Shown in pieces: positions 3,212-8,710 of a DNA stretch of 8,710 nucleotides. The notes below the pieces were generated by a model. The model saw nothing but the letters and a program-made list of their open reading frames with translations, was not told the DNA's origin and ran no database searches. The stretch is from CAZEGV01 sp964511645 (GTDB lineage Bacteria > Bacteroidota > Bacteroidia > Cytophagales > JAAEPT01): contig CAZEGV010000086.1 of NCBI GenBank assembly GCA_964511645.1, forward strand, positions 1 through 8,710, written 5' to 3'. The position numbers and the translations under genes are program-made. Position 1 is the stretch's first letter. The number at the start of each line of letters is the position of its first letter.

Positions 3212-6040
3212 TTATAGTTTATCAATTTGTTTGTTTAAGTCTTGTTTTATGCGATTTCTAACAGCCTGCATATTATCCCAGTAAGCTATTTTGTATTTAT
3301 GCCCCTTATTGTCATAGCCACTTGATTTATAGATGTATTCAAGGTCAATGAGCTGATTGAAAAAGCGGTGAAGCTGTGTATTACTGATATTTATCTCCTG
3401 GCGTATTTCACGACGTGTAAATTCATATTCTTTACTCTTTTGTAAAACGTAGTTTTTTAGACTTTCATAAAACAACCTTAGACTTCCATCCAGCTCGTCC
3501 ACTTTTAAAATAATGGAATCAAACATAATTTCTACCGCTGTTCTAACATCCTGTTTATCTGTAATCAACCTGCCTTGCACATCCTTTTTACGTTGGTACT
3601 GGTTAAGTAAAGTCATTTGCTTGACGTAGCTTTGAAAAAGTTCGTTTAGTCGTCTTATTTTATGGGCTTCGCTTGGTAAATCAATTCTGTTTGCATAAGG
3701 ATTAATTACATCCAAAGGTTTCAAAAGACGGATGCAGTCTCTTAAAAAATCACGATTCTCTTTTGTTTTATTGGTATCAATAAGACCTGCAGCTCTGCTA
3801 TTTTGATACTTAATAATTCTTTGCGTTTGCTCTAGTGATTCATCTACTGAAATTAAAAAACAACGGCTCATATTATCCTCATAGATTTCTCCTTTTGTAG
3901 TAGCAGAAAGTGAAGCAATTGGGCCAAAAACAGTTTTTACATAAGCCGATATTTGTCCTGTGTGTTCATTTTTGCCCGATGTTGAACTGCTTATCTCTCC
4001 CTTACTCATCAGTTCTCTAAAGGCTAGTTCTGCCTTTTCTTCCAGACCGTCAAAGTCTTCCATTCCTATCAACTTATTACTTAAATCATGTTCGCCATAG
4101 TTATAAAAACTACTCTCGGTAACTCTTGTTAAATTGATTGTATCTTCAGGTGGCATAAAGTCCATAATGGTTGCGAGTAGATGTGTCTTACCACTTCCAG
4201 AACTTCCTTGAATAAGAGCGTGCAATGTGTTTTCCATCTTATATGTCGATGCTATTCCAAACAAAAACAAACGGTTATTCTCTTCTCCCACAACACCAGA
4301 CTTTCCGATTAAATCATTGATATTGAAAAGGAGTTTCTTTGATTTTAAAAACTTAAAACACTTGTCTTTCTGCTCTTTTGGGATAATTACTTCCTTTTTT
4401 TCTTCGTTGTTTTGAAGCGTTGTAGATTCTCTGTATTCATCGAGTAAATCAGTTAAAGTATTCAAATCAAATTCTATTAAGTCAGCTCTAAGACCAAGTT
4501 TCTCGGCAGATTCTCTGGCTATTTTCTCCGTTTGTTTGTCCTCGTAGAGATCTAATTTATTTCTACTCTTTGATTTGTATTCCAAGTGTTCAATAACTAG
4601 GGTTACTTTTAAACTGTCGAGGTCTTTTCTTATTCCGCCTTTGATGTAGTAGGTTGCTGTATCTGTTTGGTAGGTGATTTTATTGGGGTTTGTGGTGTTG
4701 AGGCCGTTAGCTTTCATCTCGACTAGGCTCGATGACCGCTCGACTTTACTTGATGATTGCTCGACTTTGCTTGATGATTGTTCGGCTTTGCTTGATGATT
4801 GTTCGGTTAAGTTTGATGATTGCTCGACTGAGTTAGGCATTTGCCCTGATGAACTTACCGTTTCGCTTGATGCTTGTTTAACTACTATTTTAGGTTTGAA
4901 AGTAATGCGTTCTTTGAGAAGTTTTGTAAATATTTCGGGTTTGTGTGCTTGTGCTAGGCTGTTAATGTCTTCATCTTCTAATGTTTCAACAATGGATATT
5001 TTAAGGTCTGGGAATAAGTCTTGTAAATAGGTGCTGTGTTTTTTATTGGCTTGTGTTCCTGCGCTGTCGCCGTCAAAGAAAAGAATGATTTCTTCCTTCT
5101 CGACTCCGCTCGAAGTCCAGTTTTGTAAGGCGTGTATGTGTTCTGTTGTTAAGCCGTTTGTACCGTATAATGCTAGTATTTCATACCCTTCGAGAGCTTC
5201 AGGGTACGATTGTAATGTAGCTGCATCAATAATGGATTCAGTAAGAATGATTTTTTGCGTGTTTGGACTGGGGTAATTTGGGTAAAGTCCTGTTCGGTTT
5301 TTTAGGTATAAATGCTTTTCAAATTTACGGTTTTTAAATTTGGATGGTCTTGGTTCTACTGCTCTAAAATACATTCCCGTTACATTGTTCTGCTTGTCTC
5401 GTAAACCAAAAACCAAACTTGCTAGACCAAAAGAAGCATAACCACTGTTGGTTTTGTTTAGAAGTCCTAACTCTTGATAAGTGTTTATTAATTCTGTGTT
5501 ATTCAACTCTCCGTGATGGAGTGTACCCGCATTGTAACCGATAGTTAAAGTTTTGATATTGAGCATTCTTTGTTTTGCGTAGTTTTTTGCAGGACTGCTT
5601 GCTAAAAAGGCCGTTTCAAAGGTTTTAAATACTTCTTTAAATGTGTTGATTTGATCCTGGGAACTTATAAGTGTTGGACTTTCTATCATTGGAGTTTGTT
5701 TTTTGTTGTTTACTTCGACTACATTTCGACTGGGCTCAATGCGATCGCTCTGTACAAGTGTGGGGGCTTGGTTTGTGATTAGTTCTGTGAGGTAATTTAA
5801 AGCTTCGTGTGTGGAAAGATTCAGTTTCTTTTCTGTTAGACTTATCACATCCATTGTACCTGCATTGCAGTTGGAAGAAAAACAGGTGGCTATTTGTTTG
5901 TCTTTTGAAAACTGTAAACTCGGTATCTTGTCTGGATGAAAAGGACAGAGAGCTCGTTTAGTTTTTGTATTGATTTGGATGTTTAAATGCTCGGCTAGAG
6001 TGGTAATTTCTAATTGTTGTTTGATTTGGGGTATTTCCAT
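3212..6040 (-). CDS. DnaG-like primase fused to MCM-like AAA+ ATPase
   Basis: This 942-residue replication protein carries several domains. Residues 30-62 form a CHC2-type zinc finger (Cys32, His35, Cys53, Cys58) that in DnaG primases contacts template DNA. Residues about 135-255 resemble the N-terminal part of the primase core. The Toprim domain follows (about 262-375), with Glu268 in TESIIDA, LYGTNG at 291-296 and the metal-binding DGD at 323-325. Residues about 400-441 are a Ser-rich heptad repeat linker. The C-terminal half is a P-loop ATPase: Walker A GSSGSGKT (612-619), Walker B LIGMEDFD (657-664), sensor-like SATT (712-715) and an SR arginine-finger candidate (725-726). Residues about 870-920 look like a winged helix. 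This order resembles MCM helicases, an inference needing structural search. It likely primes and unwinds DNA of the element. It is transcribed from a strong promoter at 6129-6158, divergent from the XRE gene. Confidence 0.88.
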   Translation of the reverse strand: MEIPQIKQQLEITTLAEHLNIQINTKTKRALCPFHPDKIPSLQFSKDKQIATCFSSNCNAGTMDVISLTEKKLNLSTHEALNYLTELITNQAPTLVQSDRIEPSRNVVEVNNKKQTPMIESPTLISSQDQINTFKEVFKTFETAFLASSPAKNYAKQRMLNIKTLTIGYNAGTLHHGELNNTELINTYQELGLLNKTNSGYASFGLASLVFGLRDKQNNVTGMYFRAVEPRPSKFKNRKFEKHLYLKNRTGLYPNYPSPNTQKIILTESIIDAATLQSYPEALEGYEILALYGTNGLTTEHIHALQNWTSSGVEKEEIILFFDGDSAGTQANKKHSTYLQDLFPDLKISIVETLEDEDINSLAQAHKPEIFTKLLKERITFKPKIVVKQASSETVSSSGQMPNSVEQSSNLTEQSSSKAEQSSSKVEQSSSKVERSSSLVEMKANGLNTTNPNKITYQTDTATYYIKGGIRKDLDSLKVTLVIEHLEYKSKSRNKLDLYEDKQTEKIARESAEKLGLRADLIEFDLNTLTDLLDEYRESTTLQNNEEKKEVIIPKEQKDKCFKFLKSKKLLFNINDLIGKSGVVGEENNRLFLFGIASTYKMENTLHALIQGSSGSGKTHLLATIMDFMPPEDTINLTRVTESSFYNYGEHDLSNKLIGMEDFDGLEEKAELAFRELMSKGEISSSTSGKNEHTGQISAYVKTVFGPIASLSATTKGEIYEDNMSRCFLISVDESLEQTQRIIKYQNSRAAGLIDTNKTKENRDFLRDCIRLLKPLDVINPYANRIDLPSEAHKIRRLNELFQSYVKQMTLLNQYQRKKDVQGRLITDKQDVRTAVEIMFDSIILKVDELDGSLRLFYESLKNYVLQKSKEYEFTRREIRQEINISNTQLHRFFNQLIDLEYIYKSSGYDNKGHKYKIAYWDNMQAVRNRIKQDLNKQIDKL
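4717..4738 (+). repeat. dispersed repeat copy 5, inside primase gene
   Basis: TCTCGACTAGGCTCGATG plus ACCG is nearly identical to the non-coding copy at 932-953. On the minus strand it encodes RSSSLVE (residues 435-441) in the frame TCG AGC nnn GTC GAG. It is also the first unit (plus-strand order) of the 21-bp tandem array that follows, and the one closest to the dispersed consensus. Confidence 0.8.
4718..4843 (-). repeat. coding 21-bp tandem repeat, six units
   Basis: Six consecutive 21-nt units start at 4718, 4739, 4760, 4781, 4802 and 4823. The centre units read close to CTCGACTTTGCTTGATGATTG, and the last is degenerate. They encode heptads of the type QSSSKVE in residues about 400-441 of the primase, between Toprim and ATPase halves. 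The unit length is a multiple of three, so copy-number changes keep the frame. The linker is polar and Ser-rich, probably flexible, with Glu every seven residues. Confidence 0.9.
5098..5119 (+). repeat. dispersed repeat copy 6, inside Toprim coding region
   Basis: TCTCGACTCCGCTCGAAG plus TCCA matches the family. On the minus strand it encodes W-T-S-S-G-V-E-K (residues 308-315), a few residues before the strand carrying the catalytic DGD of the Toprim domain. It uses the same reading frame as copies 4 and 5. The catalytic motif itself is intact, so the inserted peptide must be tolerated in a surface loop. Confidence 0.75.
5712..5745 (+). repeat. dispersed repeat copy 7 plus half copy, inside primase gene
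   Basis: A full, somewhat diverged copy, TTTCGACTGGGCTCAATG plus CGAT (5724-5745), is preceded by a half copy CTTCGACTAC (5713-5722). The minus-strand reading is DRIEPSRNVVEV (residues 99-110), a different frame from the other three coding copies. It falls in the linker between the zinc finger and the primase core. Confidence 0.6.
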
Positions 6041-6125
6041 TACTCAATAGTTTATTTATTGTTTTTATTCTGTTTTCGTGAACCGCTAAGCGGATTGTTG
6101 AAAAGTTTTATTATTCTCATATTTG

Positions 6126-6148
6126 TCTCAAAAGTAAACAATTTGAGA
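6126..6148. promoter_or_regulatory. putative operator, TCTCAAA-N9-TTTGAGA
   Basis: TCTCAAA (6126-6132) and TTTGAGA (6142-6148) are perfect inverted copies with a 9-nt spacer. The left arm covers part of the primase promoter's -7 element, and the whole dyad lies between that element and the -33 box. This is a typical place for a repressor. The best candidate ligand is the XRE protein encoded just downstream on the other strand. Binding by that protein is inferred. Confidence 0.5.
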
Positions 6149-6158
6149 TTAAAACAAA
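6129..6158 (-). promoter_or_regulatory. Bacteroidota-type promoter for the primase gene
   Basis: Read on the minus strand, TTTG (6158-6155) is followed after 18 nt by TACTTTTG (6136-6129). This fits the Bacteroidota housekeeping consensus TTTG, about 19 nt, TAnnTTTG almost exactly. Transcription would start about 85 nt before the primase ATG. The leader contains a small palindrome, CCGCT-A-AGCGG (6083-6093). Confidence 0.65.
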
Positions 6159-6192
6159 GGACAAGTAAAAGATTTTATTAACATTTTTTACT

Positions 6193-6200
6193 TATTTTTG
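6193..6200 (+). promoter_or_regulatory. -7 element of promoter for XRE/toxin-antitoxin operon
   Basis: TATTTTTG matches TAnnTTTG and lies 48 nt before the XRE start codon. The region where a -33 TTTG would be expected holds only a T-rich stretch (TTTT at 6173-6176), so the promoter looks weak or activator-dependent. Confidence 0.4.
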
Positions 6201-6248
6201 TCTTATCAACCATCATCAGAAGGTTTTAACTGTTAATAATTCTCGAAT

Positions 6249-6584
6249 ATGACTATATCAGAAAGAATACGATTGACTAGGCAACAAAAGGATATGTCTC
6301 AAAAAGCATTAGCCCAAGTCGCTGGAGTTAACTTAAAAAGTTTATCACGCTATGAGCTTGGCACAAGTATTCCACCAGCAGATGTAATAAAGAAGCTCGC
6401 TGATGCGTTAAAAGTATCAACAGACACTCTTCTTTCAGATGAAAAAATAAACATACAGGACAAAGAGCTATTAAGAAAGTTTGAGATAATACAAGACATG
6501 AAAGGAGAAACTAAAAAGACGGTTCTTAACTTGATTGATTTAGCAATTAGAGATTTTAAAGCTAGACAAGCCTACGCATCTTAA
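6249..6584 (+). CDS. XRE-family helix-turn-helix repressor
   Basis: This 111-residue DNA-binding protein has a Cro/cI-type HTH over residues about 5-62: IRLTRQQKDMSQKALAQ gives helices 1-2, AGVNLKSLSRYE the recognition helix, and IPPADVIKKLADALKVS the closing helices. The C-terminal 45 residues (IQDKELLRKFEIIQDMKGETKKTVLNL and onward) form a helical tail that probably mediates dimerisation. The gene stands 12 nt before the antitoxin-like gene and is read in the same direction, so the three genes 6249-7128 form one operon. It diverges from the primase gene, with a 7-bp inverted repeat over the primase promoter between them. I infer that it represses primase expression and perhaps its own operon, like a phage or plasmid switch. 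It could also serve as a third component of the toxin-antitoxin module. Confidence 0.85.
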   Translation: MTISERIRLTRQQKDMSQKALAQVAGVNLKSLSRYELGTSIPPADVIKKLADALKVSTDTLLSDEKINIQDKELLRKFEIIQDMKGETKKTVLNLIDLAIRDFKARQAYAS

Positions 6585-6596
6585 AAATAGAATATC

Positions 6597-6806
6597 ATGC
6601 AAGAAATAAGATTAAAAATAGCAGACGGTAAATATCAGTTCTTTATGGAGCTGATTAAAAGCCTTGACTTTGTACAAGTGGACAACGATGGGGATTCTAA
6701 AAAAACCATTCTTAGCAATATTAAGAAAGGATTGGAAGAAGTAAAGCTAATTAAAGAAGGAAAACTAAAGGGAACGCCTGCTAAAGATTTCTTGGATGAG
6801 TTATAA
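6597..6806 (+). CDS. small antitoxin-like protein of a RelE/ParE module
   Basis: This 69-residue protein is rich in Lys, Glu and Asp and has no membrane segment. Residues 1-25 (EIRLKIADGKYQFFMELIKSL) look like a beta-strand and helix, and the C-terminal part ends in the acidic helix TPAKDFLDEL. Small antitoxins of this kind wrap around the toxin with a C-terminal segment. The identification rests mainly on position: its last 11 nt overlap the start of the RelE/ParE-like toxin gene, which is the usual arrangement and couples their translation. No classical ribbon-helix-helix signature is evident, so it may bind DNA poorly and leave operon control to the XRE protein upstream. Confidence 0.7.
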   Translation: MQEIRLKIADGKYQFFMELIKSLDFVQVDNDGDSKKTILSNIKKGLEEVKLIKEGKLKGTPAKDFLDEL

Positions 6807-7128
6807 CATTGAACTTACTGACAACTTCAAGAAAGAAGCTAAAAGACTGATTAAAAAATACAAGTCTTTAAAATCTGAGATTAGTAATCTCGTGACTGAA
6901 CTAGAAACAGACCCAACCAGAGGAATACCACTTGGAAACGATATTTATAAGATTAGACTTGCTGTTGCTTCTAAAGGAAAAGGTAAGTCTGGTGGTGCTC
7001 GAATATTGTCTTTTGTAAAAGTTACCGATACGCAAGTATCGTTGTTTTCTATTTATAATAAAGGAGAAAAAGAAACCGTGACAGATAAAGAGATTAAAGA
7101 GTTGATGAAAGGGCTTTTGGAAAAGTAA
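6796..7128 (+). CDS. RelE/ParE-superfamily toxin
   Basis: This 110-residue protein has the features of Bacteroidota RelE/HigB-like toxins. They are an N-terminal strand and helix (YNIELTDNFKKEAKRLIKKY), a leucine-rich second helix to about residue 38, the loop DPTRGIPLGNDIYKIRL, the basic Gly/Lys-rich segment SKGKGKSGGARIL (about 59-71) and the final strands ending in LFSIYNKGEKET. RelE toxins usually cut mRNA in the ribosome and ParE members poison gyrase. The KSGGARI and IYNKGE motifs favour the RelE side, but the target cannot be settled by eye. It overlaps the antitoxin-like gene by 11 nt and ends the three-gene operon. In this setting it likely acts as an addiction module that keeps the element in the cell. 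Confidence 0.85.
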   Translation: MSYNIELTDNFKKEAKRLIKKYKSLKSEISNLVTELETDPTRGIPLGNDIYKIRLAVASKGKGKSGGARILSFVKVTDTQVSLFSIYNKGEKETVTDKEIKELMKGLLEK

Positions 7129-7129
7129 A

Positions 7130-7150
7130 CCCCGCGAAAGGTTCGCGAGG
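7130..7150. terminator. G+C-rich hairpin between converging genes
   Basis: CGCGAA (7133-7138) and TTCGCG (7142-7147) form a 6-bp stem with an AGG loop. Beyond one mismatch, two more C-G pairs follow (7130-7131 with 7149-7150). It starts right after the toxin stop codon and lies between converging transcripts, so it may end transcription. The following T residues are scattered rather than a run, which makes this a weak intrinsic terminator. Confidence 0.4.
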
Positions 7151-7203
7151 TAGCGTTAGTTTATTCTTCGTGCGCCAGCTTTGGGGAAGTTCATAGAGTT
7201 AAT

Positions 7204-7764
7204 TTAAGAATTAAGTAATTGTTGAATCTCACCTTTAACATCTTTATACTCCTCGTTTGACAATAATTCTTTTAAAGAACATCTAAAATCAAAATCTTTT
7301 TTTACTGTACCTCCGTTTTTTTCTATAAAACTGAAGAGTAATATCATTTCTTTTAATAGAAGTCGAAATCTACATGTCACATCGTTAGAGATTAATTCAA
7401 TTGTCACAGGAATCGTTGATATTGTTGAGTAATATTTAACACTTATTTTCTTTACTTCAACTAAAATTGGCATCAATTCACATTTACTTCTTTTACCATA
7501 TTTAAAATATAATATTTTAAAATTATTCCCATTAAATGATATTGACAGAAATATATATTTATAATATTTTTTCATAAGATATAAAGTGAATAATATATCT
7601 ACCACTATCATACTCCAAGCAATAATAGACCATGAAACATCTGTTAAAAAACCTTTAAAATAGGCCCCAATTATTATAATAATTTGAAAAAAGATAATCC
7701 TCAGAATATGTTTAACTATTATTTTCTTTTTCTTTATCCAATTTATATGGAACTCATTACTCAT
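7204..7764 (-). CDS. membrane protein, putative immunity protein to the Rhs toxin
   Basis: This protein of 186 residues is not recognised as a named family. A Lys-rich N-terminus (NWIKKKKIIVKH) precedes two strongly hydrophobic segments (roughly residues 18-38 and 43-63 from this start: LRIIFFQIIIIIGAYF and WSIIAWSMIVVDILFTLYLM). About 120 cytoplasmic or periplasmic residues follow, with mixed strands and helices. I chose the ATG at 7764 because it overlaps the Rhs stop in ATGAGTAA (8 nt), the usual coupled arrangement; an in-frame ATG at 7785 would add seven residues and overlap by 29 nt. The gene is strikingly AT-rich compared with its neighbours, as is common for recently moved toxin/immunity cargo. 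Its place directly after an Rhs toxin tip makes an immunity role the best guess. The membrane location suggests the toxin attacks the membrane or acts outside the cytoplasm. Confidence 0.7.
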   Translation of the reverse strand: MSNEFHINWIKKKKIIVKHILRIIFFQIIIIIGAYFKGFLTDVSWSIIAWSMIVVDILFTLYLMKKYYKYIFLSISFNGNNFKILYFKYGKRSKCELMPILVEVKKISVKYYSTISTIPVTIELISNDVTCRFRLLLKEMILLFSFIEKNGGTVKKDFDFRCSLKELLSNEEYKDVKGEIQQLLNS

Positions 7765-8710
7765 TTGCTTCAATGATTGATTCATACTCTTTCATTATTT
7801 CGTTAAATTCTTTAAGATAATCCTCAAAATCATCAAAGCTCTTATCGTTTGAAGTTATCCATGAGGCTACTAATCCAGCAGAAGTAAAGGCGTCATCAAG
7901 ACCAAAACTGCTAAGATTTTTATTTAATCCGATTGTTATTATACCTTCTGCAAATCCTCCCATACTTTGCCCTATATCACCATCATATTCCTCATCAATC
8001 ATTTTATATAAATCATCAAATGCCATTCCTAATGAAGCTCCAAGATTACTTGGTATTGTATTCGATTTTTCAAATTCACCCTGTAAATCAAGTATTAGTT
8101 TGGTAGAACTCAAACCTAAAGCAACAGTACCAGTTGTTATCCCAACACCAACAACTAATGGTGTAGCAGCTCCTGCTGTTGCTACTATTGTAACAACAGC
8201 TCCTACAGTAGCTAGAACATCACTTGCAAGTTGTACGTCTTGAGCAAGTTGTACACCTTTATAAATATCTAAAGCTATAAAAAAAGCTGAATTATCAGAT
8301 TTTAATTTGCTATAAGCATTCCCTGCATTCCCTCGAGTAGTTAGCTCTGTGTATGTTTTTGTAACTCCATCAATAGTTTCGAAAAAATAAACTGAATAAA
8401 ATTCTTGTGCACATGTTGGACATCCTCCTTGATTATCATTCTGAGCGCGACCTGTGGCTAACTCAGTGATAGAGCCATCTCTATTTTGCATGTTATAAGT
8501 TACAATTCTTGGCTCTTTTCCTTCCAGTTCAACAGCATCAACAACCCTATTTCCACTAAATTGATAACTAGAATACCAAGGATATTTCGCGCTCAACGGG
8601 TCAACCGCAAAAAATCTCCCCACTCTCGGGTCGTGCATTCTGTATTTGTAGTTTATTGAGTTTCCTTTCCCTTTCACCTCGTCGTCCATTTCTTGTCCTT
8701 GGAAGCCATA
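7757..8710 (-). CDS. Rhs repeat-associated polymorphic toxin, C-terminal part
   Basis: The reading frame continues past the right edge of the window, so the N-terminal secretion and YD-repeat regions are not seen. The visible 317 residues begin YGFQGQEMDDEV, and the Met often taken as a start is internal. The Rhs-associated core is unmistakable: NYKYRMHDPRVGRFFAVDPL, then YQFSGNRVVDAVELEGKEP. After that junction the remaining ~255 residues are a variable tip. They contain a CPTC pair, a Gly/Ala/Val-rich hydrophobic stretch (about 43 residues, starting near LATVGAVVTIVATAGA), and an acidic helical end (FDDFEDYLKEFNEIMKEYES). No nuclease, deaminase or peptidase motif is recognised. The hydrophobic stretch and the membrane partner encoded downstream suggest a membrane-active toxin, which is an inference. 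Such proteins act in competition between bacteria. The overlap with the next gene supports a toxin-immunity pair. Confidence 0.88.
   Translation of the reverse strand, partial: YGFQGQEMDDEVKGKGNSINYKYRMHDPRVGRFFAVDPLSAKYPWYSSYQFSGNRVVDAVELEGKEPRIVTYNMQNRDGSITELATGRAQNDNQGGCPTCAQEFYSVYFFETIDGVTKTYTELTTRGNAGNAYSKLKSDNSAFFIALDIYKGVQLAQDVQLASDVLATVGAVVTIVATAGAATPLVVGVGITTGTVALGLSSTKLILDLQGEFEKSNTIPSNLGASLGMAFDDLYKMIDEEYDGDIGQSMGGFAEGIITIGLNKNLSSFGLDDAFTSAGLVASWITSNDKSFDDFEDYLKEFNEIMKEYESIIEANE

Noticed and set aside
4227..4415. 62-codon plus-strand frame
   Set aside because: It is fully antisense to the primase ATPase half and its composition is that of a reversed coding strand.
4674..5030. 118-codon plus-strand frame with LLDDCST repeats
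   Set aside because: It is the antisense reading of the primase gene's 21-bp tandem repeat; the periodic peptide follows from the repeat, and the minus-strand protein has clear domains on both sides.
5031..5276. 81-codon plus-strand frame
   Set aside because: It is fully antisense to the Toprim-coding part of the primase gene, with no independent evidence.
8687..8689. ATG as the start of the Rhs gene
   Set aside because: The frame stays open to the window edge and reads YGFQGQE before this Met, which is conserved Rhs core wording, so the Met is internal.
1..8710. tRNA or rRNA genes
   Set aside because: No cloverleaf with TTCRA-type T loop and no rRNA signature segment was noticed by eye on either strand, so no RNA gene of these kinds is called.

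Overview
The window looks like an accessory region of a Bacteroidota chromosome, most likely a marine or host-associated member of the Flavobacteriia. Four things point there: low G+C coding DNA, promoters of the Bacteroidota type (TTTG, about 19 nt, TAnnTTTG) with no obvious Shine-Dalgarno sequences, copies of a short dispersed palindrome-like repeat built around CGACTnnGCTCGA, and an Rhs protein whose core wording (DPRVGRFFAVDPL) is typical of Flavobacteriia. The species cannot be named from the sequence.

Layout. Positions 1-1326 contain no convincing gene. The stretch is unusual because it is packed with perfect or near-perfect stem-loops: five or six in a row at 327-578, including a textbook Rho-independent terminator shape at 509-539. 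A more G+C-rich block at 660-1260 has stems that nest inside one another. Positions 1327-3077 (minus strand) hold two overlapping tyrosine recombinase genes. The first translated has all catalytic residues; the second has lost the first catalytic Arg and the His of HxxR. Positions 3078-3211 hold a compact cluster of four related boxes arranged as inverted repeats, a candidate recombinase binding or crossover site. Positions 3212-6040 (minus) encode a 942-residue fusion of a DnaG-like primase (CHC2-type zinc finger, primase core, Toprim), a P-loop AAA+ ATPase with MCM-like motif order, and a C-terminal winged helix.

Positions 6041-6248 form a divergent control region with a very good Bacteroidota promoter for the primase gene and a perfect 7-bp inverted repeat over its -7 element. 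Facing the other way is a three-gene operon (6249-7128, plus): an XRE-type repressor, a small antitoxin-like protein and a RelE/ParE-type toxin. Positions 7204-8710 (minus) hold the C-terminal end of an Rhs polymorphic toxin that runs off the window, followed by an AT-rich membrane protein gene that overlaps its stop codon and is the likely immunity gene.

Interpretation. The block 1327-7128 reads as the core of an integrating mobile element that replicates its own DNA: recombination (an active/degenerate recombinase pair plus an inverted-repeat site), replication (primase-ATPase fusion), control (XRE repressor with a divergent operator) and stabilisation (toxin-antitoxin). The Rhs/immunity pair next to it is a separate interbacterial-conflict cassette. 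A second theme crosses the whole left two thirds: the dispersed repeat occurs in non-coding DNA and also inside two genes, where it is read in frame as SSxVE-like peptides, and in the primase one copy seems to have expanded into a 21-bp coding tandem repeat.
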